A stretch of 64,000 nt of DNA from Rotaria macrura (lineage: Eukaryota; Rotifera; Eurotatoria; Philodinida; Philodinidae), in the NCBI GenBank assembly GCA_900239685.1, contig OENT01000056.1, positions 40,175 through 104,174 on the forward strand. Direction: 5' to 3'. A program made the position numbers and the translations under genes. Below the pieces are notes generated by a model. The model made no database searches, had not been told where the DNA came from, and saw only the letters and a program-made list of their open reading frames with translations. Of this stretch, positions 36,056 through 46,895 are shown piece by piece; positions within the stretch are counted from its first letter, which is position 1; each line of letters begins with the position of its first letter.

Positions 36056-37185
36056 CGACTTGGCAATTTTTTCATATGGGGCGTTAACACGAGTACTATT
36101 GAATTGTTTTTCTTTTCCCCCACTCTTCACGAGTTCTAACCAGTATTTCTACGAAATTACTATATAATGTACGTATTCCCATCGATTCGAAACGAGGACG
36201 ATAAACTAAATACTGTATCTTTCTTAAATAGATCAGAACTGGTGCAGAAGCACATATACTAAAGTTTTGTCTCATTGGGTGTCGGTGGGGCGTACGTGTG
36301 GTGGCGGTTGCCGACTCTAAAGACGAGGCGACAACGACACCCAAGTGGAAACCCCGTGTTCGCTCATTACCTCACACATACACGTACATCCATACCCCCA
36401 CGGCCAGACATATCGACACACGGGAACTTTTGTACACCCACGTCTTTATGCATGATTTTGTACAGCAGAATCTGTGCTATCAAATTTTATGTAGAGCATG
36501 AATATTCGATCAAGTTTTGATAAAGAAACGAGATTCAAAACAAAATATCAAGAAAAGTGCCAAAGTTTGAATAGGTTCAAAGAGGGTGACCTATTTGTGT
36601 ACCTTATATCTTGACAACCCATCAACATTGGACCCAAACATTTTATATTTGTTATATTCATGCTATGAAATTTCAAAGTGAATATGAAAGATCGCAATCT
36701 GAAATTTATCTCCGGGCAGTTTGGTCGGTGGCTTCGCGAAACCTGTCATACGAGGAGAAAAGTGTGTTGCTTGTATGCGCTTCTCACTGATTATTCACTT
36801 TTATTTGGTGTGATGAAGGAAAGGAAAGAAAAGAAGGGATATGCATCAGTGATCACTACCATAAACGATAGTTGCAAACACATAGGCTTCCCACTGTTTT
36901 CACTTTTATCTTGATTTCGATACAAAATTTACGCAATCACGTTGTGTTTTTCGTCGAGAATCGTTTTCACTGCCGTCTGAAGGTAACTACACAAATACTA
37001 TTTCATTTAGTCAAGGCTATTCGGCATAGTACATAAAAATTGCTTTTGGCTACTATTACTAAAAGATTGGACCTGATTTATTAGAAATGTATTTAGAAAA
37101 CTTTAATACTATATGACAGCGGCAAGAAAAGCCATCCTTATACTAATTCTGTCCAAGCTTCCAATCGCTTACAATTAGCCTAATT
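36056..37185. other. Intergenic with a TG-rich patch
   Basis: A GGGTGTCGGTGGGG patch near 36276 and CACCC-rich sequence to about 36450 resemble the ends of the TG-rich elements at 37186 and 43552. Open frames at 36275-36520 and 36678-36914 show no recognisable similarity. Confidence 0.4.
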
Positions 37186-37768
37186 GGGTGTGGGTAGATG
37201 TGGATGGCTGATGGTGTGTTGGAGGGGCTACAACACACAACTGTGACACATATACTTGTACTTCACTGTAGTAAAACAGTATCATTTAATCTTGAATTCA
37301 TTCTTTATTCGATGGAAATACCTTAAGTCAGCTCATGAAACCCTAAAGCAATGGTCAATACGAGCTGTGGAAGCTTCAGCGCACCCACACTCATCAAACC
37401 GATATTCACAGTGATCCCCACTGACATTTCACACTCACAAACCTTGCTTGACATTGACAAAAGTACTACAAAATATTTTGAAAAGTATCAAAAGCAATTG
37501 TTGTGGTGATTTTAGATATAAGAAGAGTTAGTGTTGGTGATATTACACTTTATTTAGCTTACCCATATCATAAATCACATCCTACACATTCACAACACGT
37601 GTGATATACGTACTCTACCGAGAAAGAGAGAGAGACGGAACAGATAAAACAAGAGAAAATGTAGACATAAGAGTAGAAAGATGAAGACAACTGGAAAGAG
37701 AGTGGGTGTGGGTGTCGGTTTGGTTTGGTTTTTATTGGTGAATAGGGAAAACATCTATAGCCACACCC
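37186..37768. repeat. GGGTGTGG inverted-repeat element
   Basis: The left end GGGTGTGGGTAGATGT matches the right end read in reverse (GGGTGTGGCTATAGATGT), giving imperfect ~16-bp inverted termini around 583 bp. The interior has further GTGGGTGTGGGTGT near the right end and CACACA/CACCC stretches. No convincing target duplication was seen. Confidence 0.55.
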
Positions 37769-37837
37769 TCAAGTATAATTTAATATGAAAGATAAAATTC
37801 TAGCATAAACAACAATAAGAAACATCTTGATAGCTAA

Positions 37838-38326
37838 ACTCAAAAAAAAATAAGTACTTTCCCGAACCCCCTAAAAAGGTTCGGTAGATTTGAAATGGGA
37901 TCCAAATGACCAGAAATGCTTAAAAACGATTGTTCAGTTCCACGAAACTTTTAAAGGATCTTCCCGTGTGCCCGCGGGTCGAACCCTCTTCTACAAGATC
38001 TTTTTTAAGTTTCGTAGAGCGAAAAAAGGTTTCGAAAGAAAATGCGAAACCTTTGAGTTTCTGCTTAACCCTCAGTGGTTTCGCAGATTTTTTCTACAAA
38101 ACTCTTAAGGTTTCGCATTTCCCTTCGAAACCTTTGTTCGCTCTACGAAACGTAAAAAAAGGTTTCGTAGAAGAGGATCCGACCCGCGGGCACACGGGAA
38201 GATCCTTTAAAAGTTTCGTAGAATTGAACAATCGTTTTTTAAGCATTTCTGGTCATTTGGATCCTATTTCAAATCTGCCGAACCTTTTTAGGGGTTCAGG
38301 AAAGTACTTATTTTTTTTTAGAGTGT
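37838..38326. repeat. ~490-bp near-perfect palindrome
   Basis: The left arm (about 37838-38065) and right arm (about 38100-38326) are near-perfect inverted copies. They match from the terminal ACTC(T)AAAAAAAAATAAGTAC through GAACCCC, GGTCATTTGGATCC and GATCCTTTAAAAGTTTCGTA to an inner AAGGTTTCG block. The spacer is only a few tens of bases. Overlapping frames inside it are palindrome artefacts. A TA dinucleotide lies next to each end, compatible with a mariner-like insertion but not proof. It ends about 75 bp before the ART-TPR start codon. Confidence 0.9.
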
Positions 38327-38401
38327 AGTTACGTTACAGTTCACATGGAAAAAAAAACACTGATAGTCATATAAATAAAGTCAACAAGTTTATCTCTTTG
38401 T

Positions 38402-41400
38402 ATGAAATATTTAAACGGAAGCGCAACGACAAAAGTAATTACATTGAACTCTCTATTCACACACAGGATGAGCAAACAACGTTTAGTAGCGAATAGCTTG
38501 TTGTGTACGAGCTCTACTGCAGCAAAAACAACATCGTCCAGTGCCATGCAATCACGAAGTCGTGCTATTGAAAATACTTTGGTCATCTGGATCGACGACA
38601 GTAGTACTGTAACAAATGATGATTACCAAAACACACGCACTCAACTGCAGAGTATAATAGACAACACTCATATTTTCACAAAACAAGATGAAGCTGTTAA
38701 GTTCCTCAACGAAAGCCACGATCGAAGATCGTTCATCATTTTACCATATGAAATAGCTCAAAAAATCGTACCCTTACTCCATGATATTCCTCATCTTGAT
38801 GGTATCTATATATTTTGCAACAGCAAGGTTTCTCACACAGATTGGATCGAAAATTGGAATAAAGTTAAAGGCATATATTCAGAAGTTACAGATATCTCAA
38901 ATGCGTTGAAAATTTCGAGCAAGAAAACATACCAAAATGATATTTTTATCAGCGTTCTTAATACGGATCAGGATTTTTCTAGTGAAAGCCTGGATCAACT
39001 GGAACCCTCATTCATGTACACACAATTATTCAAGGAAGTTTTATTTGAAATCGACCACAACAAAGAAGCAATCGAGAGTTTTACTAATTTTTGGCGTCTT
39101 AAGAACACTAACAATCCAATAACTTTGAAAACCATTGATGAGTTCGAACAGAATTATCGTCCCGAATCATCGATTCACTGGTATACACGAGAACCATTTA
39201 TCTTCGAAACTGTAAATTCGTCCCTCCGGATCATGGATGTTGAAGCAATGTTCAAAATGGCATTTTTTCTCAGTGACCTACATCGGCAAATCGAAGCTTC
39301 ATACAAGAAACAAATCAGTACTGGTGGTGCGAGAAAAGAGACAGTTTATCGAGGACAAGGGCTATCCTTGGAGGATGCCGACAAACTGCAGAAAAGCAAA
39401 GGCAGACTAATCTCCTTCAATAACTTTTTGTCCACAAGCACCGATCGAGACTTCTCATGGGCATTCGCTGAGAGTGCTTCAGAAAAAGCTGACTTAGCAG
39501 GTGTGCTCTTCCTAATTACTATAGACACTACTATCTCATCAGTCCCATTTGTAATTATTCACGAGCAAAGTTACTATCAGACAGAAAATGAAGTGCTTTT
39601 TACTATGCACGCTGTTTTTCGTATTAGTGAAATTCGACGACCAGACAGTAGCCGCTCACTTTATGAAGTCAAACTGGAACCCACCTCAGACGACGATAAA
39701 CAACTGCGTGAACTCACTGAGTTCATACGAAAGGAAACAGCAGACGTACCTCATTGGATACGACTGAGTCATCTATTAGTAAAAATAGGTCGATTCGACA
39801 AAGCTGAAGAACAATGTACCTTACTTCTTTCACAAACTCCTGATGACTACGTTCGCAGTTTAATTTATCATCAACTCGGATATGTGAAGAGCTGTCAAGG
39901 AGTTTATAACGAAGCACTAACTAACTACGAAGCCTTCCTTGAAATTCAACGAAACCTCTTACCTGGAAGTCCTGCCTCACTGGCTACTACCTATGCCAAC
40001 ATAGGTGGCATCCATAGCAGTACAGGCAACTACACGGTAGCACTAGAATACTATGAACAAGCATATAAAATTAGGAACAAAAATCTTCGTGCAAATCATC
40101 CTGATTTGGCTACTACCTATAACAACATGGGCGCATTGTATGCCAACATGGGCAACTATACCAAAGCACTTGAAAACTACGAAAAAGAACTTTCGATAAA
40201 AGTAATATCTTTGCCTCTAAATCATCCAGATTTGGCTACTACATACAACAACATGGGCAATGTGTATAAATCCATGAGTGAATATTCGAAATCGGGTGAA
40301 TATCACGAGAAAGCCCTTAAAATAATCGAACGAGTTCTGCCCCCAAATCACCTCGCCTTTTCAATTCTATACAGCAATATCGCTGGTGTATATTCAAACA
40401 CGGGCAAGTACACTGAATCACTTGAATATTATACCAAAGCAATGAAAATCATAGATACAGATAGACCTATAAACTATGACTCATTGGTTACTCTCTACAA
40501 CAACATCGGTGCGGTATATGGCAACATGGGTAACTACACGCAAGCATTTGAATACTATAAGAAAACACGGGAAATGATAGAAAAAGCTCCTCCCCAAAAT
40601 CATCATCATTCCAGCACTACCTACAACAACATGGGCTTAGCGTATGAAAATATCGGCAACTACTTGAAATCACTTGAACATTACGAGAAAGCACTTAATA
40701 TCATGGAAATGGAAACAACGCTGCCTGAGAATCATCCTGATTTGAGTACGGCCTACAATAATATCGGGAACCTTTATCAAAAAATGGGCAACTATTCCAA
40801 AGCATTAGATAGCTTTCAGAAAGCACTAAAAGTAATCGAAATCGCTTTGCCTCCGAATCCACTTGATTATGGTACTACCTACAATAATATTGGTGCACTG
40901 TATGACAGCATGGGAAAATATAACGAAGCACTTGAGTACTACGAAAAAGGACTTCAAATAATAGAAAAAATCTTATCTACTAATCATCCATTTTTTGCTA
41001 CTATTTATAACAACATCGGTGGATTGAATGACAATATGGGGAACTACTTGAAAGCACTTCAATATTACTCGAAAGCACTTCAAATTAGAGAAGTAGTTCT
41101 ACCAGCAAGTCATCCTGACTTGGCTATTTCCTGCGCCAACGTCGGCATGGCGTATTATCGTACTAATGACTACAAGAAAGCAATGTATTACTGTGAAAAA
41201 GCAATTGTAATCATAGAAGGAGCAATACCTATAAATCATAATTCATTGGCTATTGCCTACAACAACATTGGAGGAGTGTATGACAGCATGGGCAACTATT
41301 CAAAAGCACTTGAATACTACCAAAAAGGTCTGCTTATGAAAGAAACAACTCTGAGCCTCAATCATCCTTCATCTGCTACTACTCACAACAATATTGCTGT

Positions 41401-43546
41401 AGCATATAAAAACATGGGAAACTATTTCGAAGCAGTTGAACACTCCAAAAAAGCGCTTGCAATCTGCAATGTAGCTCTACCTCTAAATCATCCATTACTG
41501 GCTAATACCTACAACACGATTGGCACAGTGAATGAAACGATGGGCAACAGCACTATAGCACTTGAATATTACGAAAAGGCACTTAAAATAAGGGAAGTTG
41601 CTTTGTCTCCAAATCATCCGTCATTGGCTATTTCTTACAACAATATTGGTGGCATCCATGATAGCATGGGGAACTATAAAGAAGCACTTAGATACTTAGA
41701 AAAAGGGCTTAACATAATACAGATATCTCTATCTGCAAATCATCCCGATTTGGCTACTGCCTACAACAAGATGGGCGGGGTATATGAGAGTGTCGCCAAC
41801 TACAAGAAAGCGCTTGAATGCTATGAAAAGGCGCTCACAATTAGAGAAGAGGTTCTCCCTTCAAATCACCCTTCACTGGGTACCACCTATAACAACATCG
41901 GTGGAGTGCATCTCATGATGGGCAAGTACTCTAATGCCTCAGAGTGCTACGAAAAAGCGCTTAAAATAATAGCAATATCTTTGCCTTCACATCATTCTTC
42001 GCTGGGAACTACCTACAGTAATATCGCTGTAGTACACTCACGCATGGGCAGATACTCGATAGCACTTGAATGTTACGAAAAGGCACTTAAAATAATGGAA
42101 ATATCTTTGCCTTCAAGTCATCATTCGTTGGCTACCACCTACAACAACATTGGTACCGTACATGAGAATATGGGTAATCATTCAGAAGCACTTGAATGCT
42201 ACAAAAAAGCATTGGAAATCAGGAAGGAAGTTCTACCTTCAAATCATCCGGATTTCGCTTCCACATACAACAGTATTGGTGGAGTTTATGACAGTATGGG
42301 CATATACTCGACGGCGATTGAAAACTACGAAAAAGCGATTGAAATAGGAGAGAAGATTCTCGACTTAAATCATCCTCTAATAGCCATTTATTGCAACAAC
42401 ATAGGTGTAGCATATAAAAACGTGGGCCACTACTGGAAAGCGGTTGAGTACTGTGAAAGGGCACTTAGAATAGACGAAATAGCTGTGTCTCCAAATCATC
42501 ATTCATTGGCTAATCGGTATAGCAATATTGGCGTAATATATGACAGCATGGGCAACTACCCGAAAGCCGTAGAATACTATGAAAAAGGTCTTCGAATAAT
42601 GGAAATAATTCTACCTCCGACTCATACGGATTTGGTGACTATGTACAATAACATTGGTATAGTGTATAAAAACATGGGCCACTATTCAAAAGCACTTGAA
42701 TACTGTCAAAATGCACTTCTAATTGCGGAAAACAATCTGCCTTCTAATCATTTGACATTGGCTACTTCTTACAACTGCATGGGTTTAGTAAATGACAGCA
42801 CAGGTAACTATGCCAAAGCTCTTGAATACTGCCAGAAAGGCCTAAAGATAAGAGAAACAGCTCTCGATCGCAGTCATCCATCGTTAGGTACTAGCTACAA
42901 CAACATGAGCGTAGTGTATAGAAACATGGGCAACTACTCGAAAGCACTCGAATACTGTCAAAATGCAATTAAAATAAGAGAAACAGTTCTGTCTGCAAGT
43001 CATCCAGATGTAGCTACTTCCTACAACAATATCGGTTTAGTGTATAAAAACCTGAGCAACTTTTCCAAAGCGCTTGAATACTACGAAAAAGCTCTTCGAA
43101 TAAGAGAAAACGTCCTGTCTAAAACTCATCCGGATTTGGCTACTACCTACAACAACATCGGTGAAGTGCATGACTATAAGGGCAACTACTTGAAAGCCCT
43201 TGAGTACTATGAAAAAGCAAAGAAAATATTCGAAATTACTGTGCCTCGAACGCATCCTGCTTTGGGTACTACACATAATAACATGTGTAGAGTGTATAAA
43301 AACATGGGTAATTACTCAAAAGTAATGGATTACAGCAACAAAGCTCGAAGAATATTGAAAACAGTTTTGCTTCTAATTCAATCTCCGCTGACTATTATAA
43401 CGATTTCGCTGTATGTGTTCTTTCTCGCGATTTTACTTTCTGTTATCCATATTGGCTCATTCTACCCTCTTTGTATTTTCGTTTCATTCTCTTTCCTATT
43501 CCTCTTCTCTTTTGGTTGCATATATAAACGTGTGTTTCGTAGATAA
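38402..43546 (+). CDS. ADP-ribosyltransferase fused to ~28 TPR repeats
   Basis: Intronless frame of 1714 codons. An alternative start at 38468 (MSKQR) is preceded by a possible splice acceptor (CACACAG) and may be the true one. Residues ~55-190 form an N-terminal domain of unknown role. The ART domain follows at about 215-440 with the R-S-E signature: TVYRGQG (R317), FLSTST (S344) and TENEVLF (E395, E397 as the ExE pair), so an arginine-type mono-ADP-ribosyltransferase is predicted. Residues ~486-1656 are 28 kinesin-light-chain-type TPR units of 42 residues (YNNIG--Y--MGNYSKALEYYEKAL). No signal peptide is visible, so the protein is probably cytosolic. The final ~58 residues are hydrophobic and look like out-of-frame sequence after a 1-base deletion near 43371. 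The substrate is unknown. Confidence 0.93.
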   Translation: MKYLNGSATTKVITLNSLFTHRMSKQRLVANSLLCTSSTAAKTTSSSAMQSRSRAIENTLVIWIDDSSTVTNDDYQNTRTQLQSIIDNTHIFTKQDEAVKFLNESHDRRSFIILPYEIAQKIVPLLHDIPHLDGIYIFCNSKVSHTDWIENWNKVKGIYSEVTDISNALKISSKKTYQNDIFISVLNTDQDFSSESLDQLEPSFMYTQLFKEVLFEIDHNKEAIESFTNFWRLKNTNNPITLKTIDEFEQNYRPESSIHWYTREPFIFETVNSSLRIMDVEAMFKMAFFLSDLHRQIEASYKKQISTGGARKETVYRGQGLSLEDADKLQKSKGRLISFNNFLSTSTDRDFSWAFAESASEKADLAGVLFLITIDTTISSVPFVIIHEQSYYQTENEVLFTMHAVFRISEIRRPDSSRSLYEVKLEPTSDDDKQLRELTEFIRKETADVPHWIRLSHLLVKIGRFDKAEEQCTLLLSQTPDDYVRSLIYHQLGYVKSCQGVYNEALTNYEAFLEIQRNLLPGSPASLATTYANIGGIHSSTGNYTVALEYYEQAYKIRNKNLRANHPDLATTYNNMGALYANMGNYTKALENYEKELSIKVISLPLNHPDLATTYNNMGNVYKSMSEYSKSGEYHEKALKIIERVLPPNHLAFSILYSNIAGVYSNTGKYTESLEYYTKAMKIIDTDRPINYDSLVTLYNNIGAVYGNMGNYTQAFEYYKKTREMIEKAPPQNHHHSSTTYNNMGLAYENIGNYLKSLEHYEKALNIMEMETTLPENHPDLSTAYNNIGNLYQKMGNYSKALDSFQKALKVIEIALPPNPLDYGTTYNNIGALYDSMGKYNEALEYYEKGLQIIEKILSTNHPFFATIYNNIGGLNDNMGNYLKALQYYSKALQIREVVLPASHPDLAISCANVGMAYYRTNDYKKAMYYCEKAIVIIEGAIPINHNSLAIAYNNIGGVYDSMGNYSKALEYYQKGLLMKETTLSLNHPSSATTHNNIAVAYKNMGNYFEAVEHSKKALAICNVALPLNHPLLANTYNTIGTVNETMGNSTIALEYYEKALKIREVALSPNHPSLAISYNNIGGIHDSMGNYKEALRYLEKGLNIIQISLSANHPDLATAYNKMGGVYESVANYKKALECYEKALTIREEVLPSNHPSLGTTYNNIGGVHLMMGKYSNASECYEKALKIIAISLPSHHSSLGTTYSNIAVVHSRMGRYSIALECYEKALKIMEISLPSSHHSLATTYNNIGTVHENMGNHSEALECYKKALEIRKEVLPSNHPDFASTYNSIGGVYDSMGIYSTAIENYEKAIEIGEKILDLNHPLIAIYCNNIGVAYKNVGHYWKAVEYCERALRIDEIAVSPNHHSLANRYSNIGVIYDSMGNYPKAVEYYEKGLRIMEIILPPTHTDLVTMYNNIGIVYKNMGHYSKALEYCQNALLIAENNLPSNHLTLATSYNCMGLVNDSTGNYAKALEYCQKGLKIRETALDRSHPSLGTSYNNMSVVYRNMGNYSKALEYCQNAIKIRETVLSASHPDVATSYNNIGLVYKNLSNFSKALEYYEKALRIRENVLSKTHPDLATTYNNIGEVHDYKGNYLKALEYYEKAKKIFEITVPRTHPALGTTHNNMCRVYKNMGNYSKVMDYSNKARRILKTVLLLIQSPLTIITISLYVFFLAILLSVIHIGSFYPLCIFVSFSFLFLFSFGCIYKRVFRR

Positions 43547-43551
43547 AAAAT

Positions 43552-43886
43552 GAGGGTGTGGGTGTGAGTGTATGACATGGATGTGTTTAATTGAATTAAT
43601 TTCCAAATAACCAGAGTAAAATATAATTCTCTGTTCTGATAAAATTTTTTGTTTTTCGTTTCATCCTCATACGAAGCGAAAGATAACTCATCAAATGGTA
43701 ATTTAGTATACTCAAATGACTCATTGAATTCAATTTTTTGAACGTCGTATATTGCTTCCATAAGTTTCATGGCTTTCGATCTAAGTAGAATAGTATGGGA
43801 AATTAGTTGTAGGTTTATTATAGGGTGTGAGTGTAGATGCTGGGCAAGGCTGTGAGTTAATGGGAGAAATCCTACACCCACACCTG
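43552..43886. repeat. GGGTGTGG element at the 3' edge of ART-TPR
   Basis: It starts GAGGGTGTGGGTGTGAGTG and ends with ACACCCACACCTG, giving imperfect inverted ends. An internal TTTATTATAGGGTGTG is shared with 15284-15300. It begins 5 bases after the ART-TPR stop codon. The minus-strand open frame through it (43462-43893) has no recognisable similarity and overlaps the gene. Confidence 0.5.
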
Positions 43887-44459
43887 TTTCCAATGGAGTA
43901 TGAGAAGATAGAAGCTATTTAATAAGAAGCTCATGATTTATCTTCGAAAACATTTTTAACAAAATATTATGTAGAAGTTAGATGAATCGAATCATTTGTC
44001 TGAATGAGGATTAATAGATCTATTGTATTAAGTAAAGCTTCATTTAAAAATAGTCGGCTATCGCACGGTTTATAAATCAGCGTGGAAGAGTATTTGTATT
44101 ATTTAACATCGAATCGAAATTCAAACCGTACCTTAGCTCATAAGCTCCAATCGACAAGAAAACTCAGTTTTGACTCAAATCTAACTTCAACAAAAAGATG
44201 CTAAGGCCTTCCATTTGTTCCATCAATGTATGTTAGTGATGACATTTTAAATAATCAATTATCTACAAACTAATGGATCATAGCAGTATCTTAACCGATT
44301 TCGATCTGGCTGTAAATTAGAAAACAATTGGTTTCATTGTGGCGTTCGACTACAGCTCTTTCTTCCCAACTGAAAAAATATGGGAGTGGACTGCGAGTGT
44401 CACAGTCAATTCCAGTAATCTCCTGACTCTTTAATAACACACACTAACAGCCGCACCCT
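43887..44459. other. Intergenic, no gene seen
   Basis: AT-rich sequence between the TG-rich element and the Ty3/gypsy relic. Earlier pol parts (reverse transcriptase) could have been here but I cannot recognise any. Confidence 0.45.
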
Positions 44460-45720
44460 TGTTTCATGCCGAATGGTTCCTTGGGTCGAATACCTTCAAC
44501 AATTTAATTCCGAGATCGATTATAAACGAGGAAAAGATAATGTCATTGTTGATGCATTATCATGATTATATACATCATAATTAGCTGTAATGGAAGATAA
44601 ACAGTATTTAGATTGCCCTTTGCTAATTCCACATTATTAACAGTATAGAAAATTTAGTGATACCGTACTTAATGACATTAAAGAATTATAATAGGAAAGG
44701 AATTACATTTCTTTGTTTATAATGAAACACATGAGATTTTGTATCGTAAATAAAATGATGAACAGACAGCTCCATATATACCATTTATCTGACGAATAAA
44801 TAGTTCTTAAAATGCGTGATGCTTATGGACATATAGGAACCGATTTTGTGTAAGAATGTTTACCAACAAGAGAAATGTGATCAAGAATGAATAATGATAC
44901 TAAACAATGGATAAAAACATGTATTGAATGTCAATTTGCTACTTGTGCTAGAACTATAATAGAACTATTACGTCCTTAACTCCAGTATCTCCATTCCATC
45001 GTTTAAGTCTTGATTTCGTTGGACAACTACCGGTCACATAAGATGATTATCTGTGGATATTAGCTGCAATTGACTATACAACAAAATACCCAATAGCTAG
45101 AATAGCTCAAAATGCTCAACATCAATCTTTTAAAATTTCGATTGCCCATCAGAAATACTTACTAGTAGAAGGAATCGTCTTTACTACAACCATGCTAAAT
45201 GCACATTTTAAACTAATTGGTGTCAAACATATTTTAAAACCTTTGTATGATACCCCGGTCAAATGCTGTCATTCAACCATTTAATCATCCCTATTTGATG
45301 GTACGCTAGTAAAATATGTATGTGACAATACTATTGATAAAGGAGTCGAATATATTGATCATACATTATATTTGCATAGCCAGTTCGACAGCATTATGTT
45401 AAATGCAAAAGTCTATTTCGTATGATTTCGAAGTGGCACTACCTTCAGATGAAAAAAATAATGTCACGAACCATGTGCAACAAATCAATCACTTAGTTCA
45501 ATCAACGTGGTAATGTTCATCAACATCTAAAATCGAATACTGTTAAGATGAGAATTTATTACGAACACTGCTTGACAGATCATGTTTATGAATTACAACC
45601 AAATGATTGAGTTTCGATACATAAAGAAGCAGAGAGAAAAATCCGATTTCACTAGATAGGTTCATACAATATATGAGGAATCACCTTTTAAAAGCGAAGA
45701 TGTTTTGCAAACAAGAAAAC
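44460..45720 (+). pseudogene. Ty3/gypsy retrotransposon pol relic (RNase H end + integrase)
   Basis: The end of RNase H is clear (YLQQFNSEIDYKRGKDN then VDALS, about 44485-44563). It is followed by the integrase zinc-binding region (DAYGHIG about 44820, then WIKTCIECQ about 44912-44940) and the catalytic core with SLDFVGQLP (about 45007) and AAIDYTTKYP (about 45065). Weaker C-terminal sequence runs to about 45650. Stops and frameshifts break every part. No LTRs or reverse transcriptase were recognised, so it is a fragment. Confidence 0.8.
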
Positions 45721-45944
45721 GTAGGGTTACTATGACCGAAAATTAGTTTGACGTTTTGAGTTTTGCTAGTGATTGAGCATATAAAAAGAGAAAATCAACC
45801 AACAGAATATGAATAACAGTTAACACTACTTTGTGTGCGAGAGATGCAAATAGCAAAAGTATGGAGTAGAATGTTAAATTGCATGTTATAAAATCGATTT
45901 GTTTGTTAAAATAAATTGGGCTGTTATTGTTAGAGAGTCAAAAT

Positions 45945-46895
45945 TCAAGTTATTTGTATGTTCAATCTCGGTGCAATTTGTTGACGGATTAGAAACATTG
46001 CTTTAATATTTCGTCGAAAGATTGGTGAAGCAATCCAATAAACATAGAATGGTAGAGCATAAGTAAGATCACCAACAATCAAACATACATTATTGACTAA
46101 ATTTTCTTGCGCATAAAGTAATGAATCTTTCGATGCTATGTTTGTTGATATGATATAGAGTTGAAATATGGTATTTGGGAAACTTGTAAAAACAAGGACA
46201 ATAATTTGGGCGATAATCATTCGAGTAATTTGATCGTATAAACGACCACCGCCACGCACATATATTACTTGTTGTACGCCTAAATTGTGCCAAGTTAGTG
46301 CACTGAAAATCGATAGAATACTGAACGGTAGTATGCTGTAGTAAAAAAAACTGAAATACGATGCAAATTTTGCAAAGACTATATTTTCAATAAAACATGA
46401 CTGTGCTGTTGTTGTATAATATACGGCATATGGCGAGAGAACGATGAACCAAAAGATAGCAGCAAGAATAATTGCCCAACGAGCTCGTTTTAATGTAGTA
46501 AATTGTTGACGACCTATGTTGGCACATGATATCAAATAGCGATCAATAGAAGCAAGGCATACACAGGTCAATGAGAATGTAGCGCTTACCGTTCTCAAGT
46601 ACGAACGTGCTTTACACAAGAATACTGAATAGCCAAGAAAATCGTAGCCTTCGAAACCTTGAATGATCCGTGGCAATAAGCCGAAAATTAGTACAAACTC
46701 ACTACCGAAGAACGATGCTAGTAAAAACATTGAACTAGCTAATGTTTTTAGACTTTCGAGACGAATAAACAGTATAATATCCGCTAAATTTCCAAATGTT
46801 CCAATAATGAAAATGATAAGACCAGATGATATGAAAAGAATTTGAGACACTCTATCAAGTTTGGTAATTGTCTCCCAGTTGACAGTTGAGTTCAT
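45945..46895 (-). CDS. Rhodopsin-like (class A) orphan GPCR
   Basis: Intronless 316-residue seven-helix receptor. Landmarks are an N-terminal glycosylation site (N2-S-T), GN in TM1 (N36), the conserved TM3 cysteine C94 with its loop partner C167, an intact DRY motif (118-120), W140 in TM4 and P190 in TM5. Two canonical features are changed. TM2 reads LLASFFGSEF, without the usual Asp. TM7 reads LPFYVYWIASPIFRR in place of NPxxY, although the following helix-8-like FRRNIKAMF is present. Such intronless receptors of peptide-receptor type are expanded in rotifers (family knowledge). The ligand is unknown. It is convergent with the decayed Ty3 relic upstream in the window. Confidence 0.92.
   Translation of the reverse strand: MNSTVNWETITKLDRVSQILFISSGLIIFIIGTFGNLADIILFIRLESLKTLASSMFLLASFFGSEFVLIFGLLPRIIQGFEGYDFLGYSVFLCKARSYLRTVSATFSLTCVCLASIDRYLISCANIGRQQFTTLKRARWAIILAAIFWFIVLSPYAVYYTTTAQSCFIENIVFAKFASYFSFFYYSILPFSILSIFSALTWHNLGVQQVIYVRGGGRLYDQITRMIIAQIIVLVFTSFPNTIFQLYIISTNIASKDSLLYAQENLVNNVCLIVGDLTYALPFYVYWIASPIFRRNIKAMFLIRQQIAPRLNIQIT

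Noticed and set aside
37890..38328. Overlapping open frames of 72 and 132 codons
   Set aside because: They lie inside the ~490-bp palindrome; the openness is a product of the inverted repeat and no protein family fits.
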